Shown here piece by piece: positions 43,941-52,767 of a stretch of DNA of 64,000 nt. Where the stretch lies: IMG/VR virus record IMGVR_UViG_3300035701_000006, positions 1 through 64,000 of that record, one strand, 5' to 3'. The notes under the pieces were generated by a model. That model searched no databases. It was not told the DNA's origin and worked only from the letters and a program-made list of their open reading frames with translations. This DNA comes from a virus. Position numbers and translations under genes: made by a program. Positions within the stretch are counted from its first letter, which is position 1. The number at the start of each line of letters is the position of its first letter.

Positions 43941-44219
43941 ATGCCGACTCTTCTCAGACTTGCCTGCCCGCATTGTCTCGCAGAGAATTGCGTGCAGCCT
44001 GAATTTAATTTCGTGCAGATGGGCGTCTGCGAGAAGTGCGGTAAATTCTTCCAATACACGGTCGCTGTGAGGGAGATAACCCCATCCAACAGCGGGGAGA
44101 TCAATTCAGGCTCTTGGAAGATCATCTGCGCCCCTTCCATCGAGGAAATACATCCGAACGGCGGTATCTTATATAGAAGTTCCGAACCGGAACAGCCTGA
44201 TGATGGGCAACCAAAATGA
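43941..44219 (+). CDS. Small zinc-ribbon protein
   Basis: 92 residues. ACPHCLAENC near 8-17 and GVCEKCGKFFQY near 28-40 form a treble-clef or ribbon zinc site. The rest is polar. It lies between terminase and portal and overlaps the next gene by 4 bases. Function unknown. Confidence 0.5.
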   Translation: MPTLLRLACPHCLAENCVQPEFNFVQMGVCEKCGKFFQYTVAVREITPSNSGEINSGSWKIICAPSIEEIHPNGGILYRSSEPEQPDDGQPK

Positions 44220-44641
44220 CTGAGATTATTCTGTCGCCGCCAGTACCCGATTCTATTGCAAACATGGTCGACCTCGTCGAGTGGCTCAAGCTCCTGCGTC
44301 TCTGGATACAGGGAGCCGAAATGCCATGGTCGATCGCAACTACGACGAATACGGTACTGACGGCTAGTGACTGGAACGCTTCGGGGATTCTGACTGTAAT
44401 CGTTGATGCATCGGGCGGGAACAGAATAGTGACGCTGCCCAATTCGTCAACGGTACAGAACAGAATAGTCACGATCAAGAAGACCGATCCGTCAACGAAT
44501 ACCGTTACGATCGATGGGCATGATGGTACGAACACTGGGATAGATGGTGCCTTCACTCTAGTATTCAATCTTCAATACCAGAGCTTCTCGCTTCAGTCGA
44601 TAGGCATAGGAACTGATCCGCCAGACTGGTACATTATCTGA
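44216..44641 (+). CDS. Beta-rich probable virion protein
   Basis: 141 residues. A short helix (MVDLVEWLKLLRLWIQG) then repeated Asn/Thr/Ile strands (GNRIVTLPNSSTVQNRIVT, STNTVTIDGHDGTNTG), the composition of phage fibre or decoration proteins with beta-solenoid character. No specific family. Position next to head genes favours a head decoration or neck-fibre role. Confidence 0.45.
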   Translation: MTEIILSPPVPDSIANMVDLVEWLKLLRLWIQGAEMPWSIATTTNTVLTASDWNASGILTVIVDASGGNRIVTLPNSSTVQNRIVTIKKTDPSTNTVTIDGHDGTNTGIDGAFTLVFNLQYQSFSLQSIGIGTDPPDWYII

Positions 44642-44649
44642 GGCTCGTT

Positions 44650-45072
44650 ATGACTTATATGCCTCGGCAGTACAAATACAGCTCGATCAGAAAGACTGAT
44701 GGGAGTTATTATGGGGCTGGCGGTACCCCGATTATTGTCCCTGGAACGACTATTTCGTTCTTGAAGGTCGGATCCGGCGACGTCCTTTTCTGGGTTGGGG
44801 CGACTAGCAACGCCAGTGGGATGATCCCTGACGTACTGCTGTATGTCGTCGTTGATGGGGCCATACAACTTCCATTGTCTGCGGACACAATCTACACGTT
44901 CGTATCCGATGTCGCCGCTCCATTTGTGGACCTGTCTGGGCATACTTTCATGAGCGGCCTTGCCGCTGGACCCCATACGGCTGCGATTTACATCAGTACT
45001 GTGACAGGTTTTGGTGCTGGGGTAATGGCAGATGCGTCCATGCCACTGAACTTCACCGTTGGGTACCCGTAA
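44650..45072 (+). CDS. Beta-rich probable virion protein
   Basis: 140 residues, Gly/Ser/Thr/Val-rich with many short strands (GTTISFLKVGSGDVLFWVG, PDVLLYVVVDGAIQLPL) and an Ig- or jelly-roll-like ending (SMPLNFTVGYP). Not recognised. Paired with 44216-44641, probably as small structural proteins. Confidence 0.45.
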   Translation: MTYMPRQYKYSSIRKTDGSYYGAGGTPIIVPGTTISFLKVGSGDVLFWVGATSNASGMIPDVLLYVVVDGAIQLPLSADTIYTFVSDVAAPFVDLSGHTFMSGLAAGPHTAAIYISTVTGFGAGVMADASMPLNFTVGYP

Positions 45073-45082
45073 GGGACGAGTT

Positions 45083-45301
45083 ATGAAATGCACGGAAGTT
45101 GCAAAGGGTGTGCGGGATGTGGCTGGCCTAAACAAGGCCTTGAAGGGAGCAACACCTCCGTTTGACGTTGCTGGCATCGGTAGCGATGCGAAGAGTAAGA
45201 CACACGTCTGGCTGAACGATCGCGAGACGAAGGATCCGACACCGTACGTGATGGCTTGGGTAGATCCACCTCCGAAGTCGCTTCTGCGCACACCGCCGTA
45301 G
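45083..45301 (+). CDS. Unknown 72-residue protein
   Basis: Start taken at ATG 45083 (MKCTEVAKGVRD); the in-frame ATG at 45059 lies inside the preceding gene. VWLNDRETKDPTPYVMAWVD is the most ordered part. Polar, no motif recognised. Followed by a 66-base gap that carries the portal's late-type box. Confidence 0.4.
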   Translation: MKCTEVAKGVRDVAGLNKALKGATPPFDVAGIGSDAKSKTHVWLNDRETKDPTPYVMAWVDPPPKSLLRTPP

Positions 45302-45326
45302 GTCTTGACCATCGGCGTCCGCAAAA

Positions 45327-45334
45327 GTACATAA
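45327..45334 (+). promoter_or_regulatory. Late-promoter-like box GTACATAA before portal
   Basis: GCAAAAGTACATAAGC lies 33 bases before the portal ATG in the only gap between terminase-side genes and the portal. Same octamer as at 14959, 41973 and 53830. Confidence 0.45.
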
Positions 45335-45367
45335 GCATGGCTCGCTGAGTCCATATCTGGACGAGTT

Positions 45368-48100
45368 ATGGGCTTCCAACTCTGGGATCGGTTATCAGCC
45401 CTCGCACGACAGGCTCAGGTCTACGGCCAGGAGAGGCTGTTCACTAGCCAGACAAACCTTGATCGCATCATATCCGGCGGCGAATTGCTCGACTTTGGTA
45501 AACAGCACGCCATTCTCGAGCAGACGAACCTTCAGATCAACCGCCTCGAACGCTACAAGGACTTCGATCAGATGGACGAAGTCGGCGAGGTCTCGATGGG
45601 CCTCGACATGTACTGCCTCTCCGGCGATACAAAGATCCCGCTCCTTGACGGTACGAGTCCGACTATCAAGGAGCTGGCTGAATCCAATCGCCGCGAATAT
45701 TGGCTCTACTCTTTCGATGCCGAAACCGGAGAATATGTGCCAGGCCGCGCTTATGGCGCACACATTAGCGGTAGGAATGCAGATCTTGTAGAGGTCGAGT
45801 TTGACGATGGACTTAAGCTTCGCGTCACGGCCAGTCATAAGTTCCTAACGCGAGATGGGTATATGAAGGCGGCTGATCTGAAACCAGGACAATCCATAGT
45901 ACCACTTTATAAGACGAATTCGTTGTCGGAATCTGAAACTCGTGAAACGAGGCGCTGCGGATCTGATCAGCGCAAGATGGCGGAGAAGGGGTATGAGTTC
46001 ATAAGAATGACGACAGGCGTTTGGAAGCCGACGCACCATTGGGTATATGAGGCCATCTTTGGCGAGCGTAAGGGTATTATTCATCACGAAAATCTGGCGA
46101 AAGGCAACAACGATCCAGCGAATCTGAAGCTGAAGACCTGGGCAGAACACCAGCGGATTCATATGGCCTTGGGTAGAAATCTACCTCCCGAGGTTATGGA
46201 AGCGAAGAGGAAGAAATGCTCAGAGAGAGTCAGAGCAAAATGGCAAGACCCAGAATACAGACTCAAGCTAAGAGGGCATTGCCAAGAGATGATGCAGTTG
46301 ATGTATCATCGCGGTCTTGCCTTCAGACGCAAAGAAGAATATTCTAGGGTCGGTTGGGAAGAGCTGGAGAGATACGCGCAGAGCGGCGGTTCTCTGAGAG
46401 GTATAAGGATCATCGCACGCAGCCTACAGTGTGCCGATCGTGTCATAAACAGGATTCTCGACAGGCGAAATATTGACCTAGAGACCCTGCGCAGGTCGGC
46501 GGTCGGTAATCATAAAATTGTTGCTGTAATGCCCTGTGGTGTTGCTGCGGAGGTCTATGATCTCTATGTCGAGAAACATCACTGTTTCGCCGCCGGCGAC
46601 GGCAAATCATGGGTCATCGTCCATAACTCGGACGAGGGTACCGTCACGGATTCCGAGCGGAAGCATACCGTGATGGTGCGGGCGAAATCCAAGCGCGTTA
46701 AGGAAGAGATTGAGGACCTACTCTACAACATCCTCAACATCGACAGTTTCTCCCGTCCCGCCATTCGGTACCTGTGCAAGTATGGCGATGCGCCGTTTGA
46801 GATTATCCCGTCTAAGAATCGCGATGCCGTCGCCTCGTTGAAGTTCATGAACGTCTATAACTTCACGCGCGTGGAGACGAAGTTTGGGGACCTGGTGGGC
46901 TTCTTCTACCAGGACGAGATCATGGCGACCCCGATCTTTTTGCATCCGTGGTCCGTCATGCACCTGCGTCTGACCAGTTTCGAGAACATCTACCACCCTT
47001 ACGGCCGCGGCATTCTTGACCCGGCGCGCAAATCCTTCAAGCAGTTGAGGTTGATGGAGGACGCCGCGCTCATCTACCGCATTACCCGTGCTCCGGAACG
47101 CCGCATCTTCAAGATCCCCGTGGGCATGATTCCTGCCAAGGAAATCTCGGGGTACATGGAGATCATCGCCCGCCAGTTCAAGAAGCGCCGTCTGTTCAAT
47201 CCGGCGACCGGGGAGCTCGACGAGAGATGGTCGCCTCTGATCCAGGAAGACGATTACTGGCTGCCTGTGAGGCCGGATGGCAGCGGCCCTGACGTGACGA
47301 CGCTGCCTGGCGGCCAGAATCTCGATCAGATTGCTGACATCGTCTACTTCAAGAAGAAGATGATGTCAGCCATGAAGGTCCCGTTCGTCAAGGCGGGGCT
47401 ATCAGAGTCGACTGGCGAGGAATCGTCGAGGCCTGCCTCTCATATTTCTCCTGAGTTTGCGAAGTCTGTGCAATGGGTGCAGCGCGAGTTCCTGACAGGA
47501 CTCAAGAAGGCCTGCATTGTGCACCTGGCTCTGCGCGGCCATAAGCTAGGCGACTTCAAGAACTTCGACCTCTTCATGACGGCATCTAGCGCCATAGATG
47601 AGCTCTATCGCATAGAGACGTGGAAGTCGAGGGCAGACGTCATCGGGAGCTTGAAGGATACGGAACTGTTCCCTGATGCCTGGATTCTGCGCAACTTTAC
47701 TGACATGACGGAAGAAGAAGTTGTGCAGCTTCAGAAGGAAAAGGCAGCCGCCGCTCCTCCGCCTGAGGAGGGAGATGAAGGCATGCCGTCGCTGCCCGAA
47801 GGATACGACGCGAAGGCGGAGAATAAGCTCATTACGGAATGGCGGCAACTCGAATCTACTCTTATCCCTGTCGAGAAGGAGCGGGTCTTCACGAACGGCT
47901 TCCTGAAGCTCCTCAGCGAAGGGCAGTTTGACGGACTTGAGGCAGGGAATAAGAAAGTAGAGCCCAAGGCGGATGGAAAGCTCATTACGGAGGCGAGGGA
48001 CGCGACCAAGGCCCTCATTGAGATGAAGAAGGAGTTCGTGAAGCGGCGCGTCGTCATACAGGATGAACCCACAGAGGAAGACCTACCGCCCCTGAGATGA
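45368..48100 (+). CDS. Portal protein interrupted by an intein
   Basis: 910-residue precursor. The exteins form a T4 gp20-like portal of about 572 residues: N-terminal QLWDRLSALARQAQVYGQER, EVGEVSMGLDMY, then SDEGTVTDSERKHTVMV, LLYNILNIDSFSRPAIR, HPYGRGILDPARKSFKQLRL, YRITRAPERRIFKIPVG and FKKKMMSAMKVPFVKA. The portal ring is the DNA entry channel and docking site for the terminase and neck. Residues 83-420 are the intein. Splicing would join Y82 to S421 at the conserved D-x-Y-S/A-D/E segment. C-terminal about 60 residues are helical and charged. Confidence 0.9.
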   Translation: MGFQLWDRLSALARQAQVYGQERLFTSQTNLDRIISGGELLDFGKQHAILEQTNLQINRLERYKDFDQMDEVGEVSMGLDMYCLSGDTKIPLLDGTSPTIKELAESNRREYWLYSFDAETGEYVPGRAYGAHISGRNADLVEVEFDDGLKLRVTASHKFLTRDGYMKAADLKPGQSIVPLYKTNSLSESETRETRRCGSDQRKMAEKGYEFIRMTTGVWKPTHHWVYEAIFGERKGIIHHENLAKGNNDPANLKLKTWAEHQRIHMALGRNLPPEVMEAKRKKCSERVRAKWQDPEYRLKLRGHCQEMMQLMYHRGLAFRRKEEYSRVGWEELERYAQSGGSLRGIRIIARSLQCADRVINRILDRRNIDLETLRRSAVGNHKIVAVMPCGVAAEVYDLYVEKHHCFAAGDGKSWVIVHNSDEGTVTDSERKHTVMVRAKSKRVKEEIEDLLYNILNIDSFSRPAIRYLCKYGDAPFEIIPSKNRDAVASLKFMNVYNFTRVETKFGDLVGFFYQDEIMATPIFLHPWSVMHLRLTSFENIYHPYGRGILDPARKSFKQLRLMEDAALIYRITRAPERRIFKIPVGMIPAKEISGYMEIIARQFKKRRLFNPATGELDERWSPLIQEDDYWLPVRPDGSGPDVTTLPGGQNLDQIADIVYFKKKMMSAMKVPFVKAGLSESTGEESSRPASHISPEFAKSVQWVQREFLTGLKKACIVHLALRGHKLGDFKNFDLFMTASSAIDELYRIETWKSRADVIGSLKDTELFPDAWILRNFTDMTEEEVVQLQKEKAAAAPPPEEGDEGMPSLPEGYDAKAENKLITEWRQLESTLIPVEKERVFTNGFLKLLSEGQFDGLEAGNKKVEPKADGKLITEARDATKALIEMKKEFVKRRVVIQDEPTEEDLPPLR
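45614..46627 (+). mobile_element. HNH-type intein in the portal gene
   Basis: 338 codons from C1 (CLSGDTKIPLLDG, block A) to the terminal VIVHN with Ser as +1 residue. Block B is LKLRVTASHKFLTRDGYMK followed by LKPGQSI; block F is VYDLYVEKHHCFAAGDG. Between them lies an HNH_3-type nuclease (IIHHENLAKGNNDPANLKL) and an RVRAKWQDPEYRLKLRG segment resembling NUMOD3 DNA-binding modules. All splicing residues are present, so it is probably active. The middle is visibly more A/T-rich than the exteins, fitting recent mobility. Confidence 0.92.
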
Positions 48101-48110
48101 TATTCTAGTC

Positions 48111-48118
48111 AAATATAG
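48111..48118 (+). promoter_or_regulatory. AAATATAG element before the 1146-aa gene
   Basis: TCAAATATAGTATTAAATC fills the short gap between portal and the next gene and ends directly at the ATG. No Shine-Dalgarno fits. Member of the AT-rich box family. Confidence 0.3.
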
Positions 48119-48127
48119 TATTAAATC

Positions 48128-51100
48128 ATGTTAAGGGAACTGCTCATGCCTAGGCCCATCGTTACGATGGACGCGCGTAAGTTTCTTCACACGATCAATG
48201 AGTCCGCTCAGAGTCGTGTGAACTTCTTCTCCAGGCTCATATCTGAGCTGGGAAAGAAGGAGCAAGGCAGTTGGGCGTTGACCGCCCTTGGGCCTAAGTC
48301 CCTTGTCTTTGAGGACAAGGGAACGGGCGACTTCTTCACGGCAGACATCACGCCGAAGATGCACAATCGCTTCGAGGTCAGCGGCATCAAGAAGGTGCAG
48401 ATCGTCGAGGCCAAGAAGGGCGAGGCCTTCCGCAAGGCCTGCTCTGAGCTGATCGATGCCCTGTGCGAGGACGACACCAAGAGCGCCGACGGCGCTTTTT
48501 CCAAGATCGAGGCGTTCAGGTTCCGCTCCCGGGCCATCCCGGAGAGCGGAGTCGTCGCCACCCGCGACGGCGAGGTGCGCCGCGTGAAGGTCACCGACGG
48601 GATCTTCACGGAGGGCATCCGCAAGTCCATCGTCGAGAGCTTTGTCGGCGCGGTCAAGGACGACGTCGTGCTGGAGAAGGGCCGCGTCGTCAGGGCCATT
48701 CTCGGCGACGGCACCGAGAAGTTCGACATTCCCATCAACGAGATGACCCGTCGCAGGGTGGTCGCCAGGCACATGAAGGTCTTCGCCGAGGACGCCTACA
48801 AGAGTGATGCGTTCCAGAGCAAGGTCATTTCGTGGGCCGGACTCGTCTGCGAGGACAAGATCGTCGACGCCGTACAGGATGCTGCCAAGTTCCTTCGCGA
48901 GTACCAAGAGTTCTGCCTCCTGACCCTGCCGGAGACCCGCGAGCTGGTGTCGAACTCCCTCGCGGCGAAGGGCCAGTTCAACCAGAGGCTGGCGGAGGAC
49001 GTCGGCCTCATGGTGTTCCGCACGAGCTTGAAGGTCAATCGCGGCGACATCGTCGAGAGCTGGGAAAGGACTGCGAAGCGGGCCGAGGATATGGATCTCC
49101 TCGAAAGGGCGAAGTCCCTCACGGAGTCCAAGGACTTCGAGAAGGACTACCAGAGCCTGCTCGGGTACCTCTTCACGGAGGAAGAGGGATCGAAGACGAC
49201 TCGCCACAAGGCGTATCACAACAGCCTGAAGATCATCCGCAGCGTGGTCGGCAAGATCGAAGGCAACGAAGAGATGCTCGCCGCGATGGACGACCTCATC
49301 GCGAAGTTCGACCGCGACAAGATGGACGACGCAACCCTCTACGAGGTGGAGGATCTGCTCGCTTCCATCAGCTCTGAGCTCATCACTGCGATCGGGCAGC
49401 TGGGCGGGGCTGAGATGCCTCCGATGGGCGGCGCTCCTGAGGGCCTCGAGGGTGAGGCTCCTGAGGGCCTCGAGGGTGGAGCTCCTGAGTCTGCTGTCGA
49501 GCTCCCGCCCATGGGTGGCGAGGGCGAGGGTGAAGAGGGCGGCCTTGAGGGCCTAGAGGGTCTCGACCTCGGCGGCGGCGAGGAAGAGAAGGGCGAGGAA
49601 GAGAAGCCCAAGGAAGAGAAGCCCAAGGAAGAGAAGCCCAAGAAGGAGAAGAAGGAGAAGAAGGAAGAGTCCAAGGACGAGGATGGCGACAAGAAAGACG
49701 AGCCCAAGGACGAGTCCAAGGACGAGGATGGCGACAAGAAGGACGAGGAGCCCATCGAGGGTATGAGCGAGAGCCAGCTCAAGGAAGAGCTCGAGGGTTG
49801 GCGGGCCAACCATGCCACCTTCATCCTCGAGGACGGCGTGGACGACTGCATGCATCAGCTCTCGCGCTACGTCAAGCGCAGCCAGGCCGTCAAGAATGAG
49901 GAAGTGACCAAGGGCTTCAAGGCCATCGTGGGCCTCTACGAGGCAGCGGCCGAGGCCGCCCTCGCTGATCCGTACGGCACTGGGCCGGATCTGGGCGACC
50001 CCGCCCCGAAGATCAGCCTCGCGTACCCCTACAAGGGTGGCAAGCAGCCCTCTGACAAGGACGTCCAGAGGGTGAAGTGCCCCAGCTGCAAGTGGTGGCT
50101 CGGAGAGGCCGCCGATGACGTGCAGAAGACCATCACCAAGAAGGTCGTCGCCCACGAGTCCGTCGACTGCCCCAAGTGCGGCACCAAGCTCGTGACTGAG
50201 GATGACGACATCACCGACCCCGATGCGTCCGATTACAGCGGCGATGTCAAGATGCCGCATTCGAACATCGGCGAGGGCAAGCACTCTGACTGCGCCAAGA
50301 TTCTCCAGGAAGAGCTCGACACCTACAACGGCGACATCGATCTCGTCATTGAGGCGATGGAAGACGACCCTACAAAGTGGAAGAAGATGTGGAGCTCCCT
50401 CACGGGCGATCGCACGCACAAGATGACGGCCTGCATGAGGGCGATGAAGGGCAAGGTCGAGAACCCTGCCGCCTTCTGCAACAAGCTCGCGCAGGTCGCT
50501 GAGGACAAGGACGTCACCGATCCGAGCAAGAAGGACTTCGGCAACGATATCAAGATGCCGCACGGGAACGACGGGCACAAGGATGAGAAGGGTGGCCTTG
50601 GTGACCGTACTGCCAAGGAGATGAAGCCCGCCAACATCGGGGCTGGCGGCATCACCGAAGACGACACCAAGTGCAGGAAGTGCCCCAAGTGTGGCGCGAC
50701 GATCCTCGGCGAGGCCCTCACCTGCTCGAAGTGCGAGACCGGCATGACGAAGACCGAGGACAAGGACATCACCGATCCGAGCAAGAAGCAGTTCGCAGGC
50801 GACATCAAGATGCCGCATTCGAACATCGGCGAGGGTAAGTGCCCTGACTGCGGCGGCAAGCTGGTCATCGACGAGGCGGATGACGCGCAGGTCGCGGTCT
50901 GCGAGGGCGACTGCGACGTCCTTTACGAGGCCAAGTGCCCGACCTGCGACACCAAGCTCGGTAAGGGCGGCTACTGCATCTCGTGCCGCAAGAAGTGCGC
51001 AGCCGAGGACCAGTTCAAGTGGGGCACCCGGCGCCGCCGTTACGGCTTCCGCCGGTCCACCATCAACCAGCTCGAGGCGGAGTCCATCGAGTCTCCGTCT

Positions 51101-51568
51101 GAGCAGGCCCTGAGTGAGCACATCGACAGCGTGATCGCCGACATCGCGAAGGAGATGGAAGGCATCGCCGAGGACAAGGACATTACCAGCCCCGAGAAGG
51201 GCTCGTACTCCGGCGACACGGCTATGCCTCACTCCAACAAGGGGCATGACGTCCAGGGTACTCCCAAGGTCGGCGACGTTCTGAAGACCGGGCAGACCGC
51301 CAAGGGGTCTCCGACCCTGGCTGAGACCGGCGACAAGCCCGGCGAGACCAAGACCGAGGCTACGGATGCCGAGGTGAATGCCATCGCGGCCCAGGTCAAG
51401 GTCGAGGACAAGGACATCACCGACCCGAGCAAGAAGGACTTCGGCAACGACATCAAGATGCCGCACGGGAACGACGGGCACAAGGAGCAGGGCGGCGGGC
51501 TGGTGAACCCGAAGCTCCAGGATATCAAGCCCGCCAACATCAGTGGCGGTGGTCAGACGGTGGGGTAA
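48128..51568 (+). CDS. Large repeat- and cysteine-rich protein between portal and prohead protease
   Basis: 1146 residues, family not recognised. Residues 1-435 are a globular, mostly helical part (VTMDARKFLHTINESAQSR; VVARHMKVFAEDAYKSDAF). About 436-560 is Gly/Glu/Pro/Lys low complexity with KEEKP repeats. From 690 to the end come five units of consensus E-D-K-D-I-T-D-P-S-K-K-x-F-x-x-D-I-K-M-P-H-x-N (50198, 50501, 50756, 51170, 51404), interleaved with zinc-ribbon cysteine pairs (CPSC/CPKC, CPKC/CSKC, CPDC, CPTC/CISC). A helical HIDSVIADIAKEME and a DPTKWKKMWSSL segment also occur. Position suggests an internal head, core or maturation protein. Confidence 0.6.
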   Translation: MLRELLMPRPIVTMDARKFLHTINESAQSRVNFFSRLISELGKKEQGSWALTALGPKSLVFEDKGTGDFFTADITPKMHNRFEVSGIKKVQIVEAKKGEAFRKACSELIDALCEDDTKSADGAFSKIEAFRFRSRAIPESGVVATRDGEVRRVKVTDGIFTEGIRKSIVESFVGAVKDDVVLEKGRVVRAILGDGTEKFDIPINEMTRRRVVARHMKVFAEDAYKSDAFQSKVISWAGLVCEDKIVDAVQDAAKFLREYQEFCLLTLPETRELVSNSLAAKGQFNQRLAEDVGLMVFRTSLKVNRGDIVESWERTAKRAEDMDLLERAKSLTESKDFEKDYQSLLGYLFTEEEGSKTTRHKAYHNSLKIIRSVVGKIEGNEEMLAAMDDLIAKFDRDKMDDATLYEVEDLLASISSELITAIGQLGGAEMPPMGGAPEGLEGEAPEGLEGGAPESAVELPPMGGEGEGEEGGLEGLEGLDLGGGEEEKGEEEKPKEEKPKEEKPKKEKKEKKEESKDEDGDKKDEPKDESKDEDGDKKDEEPIEGMSESQLKEELEGWRANHATFILEDGVDDCMHQLSRYVKRSQAVKNEEVTKGFKAIVGLYEAAAEAALADPYGTGPDLGDPAPKISLAYPYKGGKQPSDKDVQRVKCPSCKWWLGEAADDVQKTITKKVVAHESVDCPKCGTKLVTEDDDITDPDASDYSGDVKMPHSNIGEGKHSDCAKILQEELDTYNGDIDLVIEAMEDDPTKWKKMWSSLTGDRTHKMTACMRAMKGKVENPAAFCNKLAQVAEDKDVTDPSKKDFGNDIKMPHGNDGHKDEKGGLGDRTAKEMKPANIGAGGITEDDTKCRKCPKCGATILGEALTCSKCETGMTKTEDKDITDPSKKQFAGDIKMPHSNIGEGKCPDCGGKLVIDEADDAQVAVCEGDCDVLYEAKCPTCDTKLGKGGYCISCRKKCAAEDQFKWGTRRRRYGFRRSTINQLEAESIESPSEQALSEHIDSVIADIAKEMEGIAEDKDITSPEKGSYSGDTAMPHSNKGHDVQGTPKVGDVLKTGQTAKGSPTLAETGDKPGETKTEATDAEVNAIAAQVKVEDKDITDPSKKDFGNDIKMPHGNDGHKEQGGGLVNPKLQDIKPANISGGGQTVG
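49598..49642 (+). repeat. Three tandem copies of a 15-bp unit
   Basis: GAAGAGAAGCCCAAG repeated three times in frame, coding E-E-K-P-K units within the charged linker of the 1146-residue protein. Part of a longer Lys/Glu region ending near 49750. Such in-frame units expand and contract by replication slippage. Confidence 0.85.
50198..51483 (+). repeat. Five dispersed coding repeats of about 80 bp
   Basis: Starts near 50198, 50501, 50756, 51170 and 51404. Each codes the D-[IV]-T-[DS]-P ... [DA]-[IVT]-[KA]-M-P-H-[SG]-N unit; copies 2 and 5 are nearly identical in DNA (GACTTCGGCAACGA, ATCAAGATGCCGCACGGGAA), copy 1 and 4 more diverged. Spacers of 170-330 bases hold the zinc motifs. Coding repeats, not a CRISPR. 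Confidence 0.85.
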
Positions 51569-51616
51569 TGCTCATGGAGGTCGCCCCAACCAGGGCCCCA
51601 CCTCCCCCCGGGAAGA

Positions 51617-51649
51617 AGAGGCCGTCGCGCAAGCGGCGGCCTCTTTTCT
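51617..51649 (+). terminator. Intrinsic terminator after the 1146-aa gene
   Basis: AGAGGCCG pairs with CGGCCTCT, with an inner 3-bp stem and GCAA loop, followed by TTTTCTAT. It lies in the 132-base gap between the 1146-aa gene and the prohead protease, so the protease operon needs its own promoter. Confidence 0.9.
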
Positions 51650-51662
51650 ATCAGGGCTGCGC

Positions 51663-51670
51663 AAAAATAG
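51663..51670 (+). promoter_or_regulatory. AAAAATAG late-type box before prohead protease
   Basis: CGCAAAAATAGTAG lies 13 bases after a strong terminator and 31 bases before the protease ATG, with an AGGAGAT ribosome site between. The position makes a promoter here almost necessary; this is the only AT-rich element. Confidence 0.45.
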
Positions 51671-51700
51671 TAGAAGAGGCAGTAGCACAGGAGATCAACC

Positions 51701-52381
51701 ATGAAGGCGACCATTGACAGGAACTACGTGTTTTCGACCGGCGACATCCCCGATGGGATGCAGCTGATCACGGACTCCATGCCCTTCGAGGTGCTCGAGG
51801 TCAAGAGCGTCATTCTCGAGGGCGCAGGGCAGAAGGAACCGGTGATGCGGATCACCGGGATCTTCCAGAGGTCCGACAAGAAGAATGCCAATGGTCGCAT
51901 TTACACGCAGGATGTCCTTCATGAGGCCGTCGAATCCGTGCAGGAGGACATCAAGAGCCGTCGCGTCCTTGGGGAGCTTGACCATCCGGCTGACGCCAAG
52001 CTGCACATGGACAGGGCCTCCCACCTCATTACCAAGATCTGGATGGACGGTCCCATCGTCATGGGAGAGGCGGAGATCCTTCATAAGCTGCCCTGTGGCG
52101 AGATGCTCAAGGCGCTGTTTGAGCACAAGGTTCAGATCGGCATCAGCTCCCGTGGGATCGGCGACATGTCCGTGGAAGAGGACGACGGCGGGAACGAGGT
52201 GTACAAGGTCCAGCCCGGCTACAAGTTCGTGACCTGGGATGCCGTTGCGGAGCCCAGCGTTCCTGGCGGCCAGCTGATGGTCATGGAATCCCGCCAGAAG
52301 ATCCGCAAGGCCTCTGAGGACGCTCGCCGCCAGCACGAGAAGATGATCGTCGAAGAGGTGCGGAAGCGTTTCAATGCATGA
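51701..52381 (+). CDS. Prohead core protease (T4 gp21-like)
   Basis: 226 residues, full length. The Ser-His-Asp type catalytic set is visible: GELDHP near 92-97 (His), IGISSRGIG near 147-155 (Ser) and WDAVAEPSVPGG near 178 (Asp region). MRITGIFQRSDKKNANGRIY at the start of the core is typical of the family. The enzyme sits in the scaffold, cleaves capsid and core proteins during head maturation and then itself. Strong AGGAGAT site. Followed by an overlapping gene. Confidence 0.9.
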   Translation: MKATIDRNYVFSTGDIPDGMQLITDSMPFEVLEVKSVILEGAGQKEPVMRITGIFQRSDKKNANGRIYTQDVLHEAVESVQEDIKSRRVLGELDHPADAKLHMDRASHLITKIWMDGPIVMGEAEILHKLPCGEMLKALFEHKVQIGISSRGIGDMSVEEDDGGNEVYKVQPGYKFVTWDAVAEPSVPGGQLMVMESRQKIRKASEDARRQHEKMIVEEVRKRFNA

Positions 52382-52767
52382 ACCTCGCAACGGACGAGAT
52401 CGTTGAGATTGTAAGGCGCGAGGTCATAGACCCGACCTTCGGTGACAAATCCAACTGGACCCGGGTCGGGTCCTTATTCAAGACGGTCGTCGAAGTGGAA
52501 GACGCACGATTCTTGCGAGAAGCCGGTCCCTCGTTTCTCCAGGACATCTCCGGATATTCCGTCGGCGTCATGCCCTGGGACGGCGCAAACGATGCCGAAT
52601 ACTGCATAGAATCTGGTAGGCCCGCAGAAGGCGTCATTGCCAAGTTCGTCATATCTGCCACTCCCAAGCCTAAGATGCATCGGACGGGAGCGGTGCTTGG
52701 GATCAGATCCGCTCCAAGCAAAGTTCCTACTGGAAACGAGATCCAGCAGATCGCTGACATGATGTGA
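52378..52767 (+). CDS. Unknown protein in head operon
   Basis: 129 residues overlapping the protease stop by 4 bases. LATDEIVEIVRREVIDPTFG is an N-terminal helix; SGYSVGVMPWDGANDAEYC and a C-terminal TGNEIQQIADMM follow. The family is not recognised. Between protease and scaffold, so a minor head or core protein is possible. Confidence 0.5.
   Translation: MNLATDEIVEIVRREVIDPTFGDKSNWTRVGSLFKTVVEVEDARFLREAGPSFLQDISGYSVGVMPWDGANDAEYCIESGRPAEGVIAKFVISATPKPKMHRTGAVLGIRSAPSKVPTGNEIQQIADMM

Noticed and set aside
48131-49219. 362-residue open frame on the minus strand
   Set aside because: Antisense shadow of the 1146-aa gene with low-complexity Leu/Ala/Asp composition.
49553-51481. 642-residue open frame on the minus strand
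   Set aside because: Leu/Val/Asp-rich mirror of the GC-rich 1146-aa gene, with no ribosome site or motif; the plus-strand protein has repeats and zinc motifs.
50198-51483. Regular repeats that might be a CRISPR array
   Set aside because: Repeats are in frame, about 80 bp, with unequal coding spacers of 170-330 bases; they code protein units.
51713-51720. TTGACA hexamer as a sigma70 -35
   Set aside because: Inside the prohead protease coding sequence with no -10 at proper spacing; several other TTGACA matches were dropped for the same reason.
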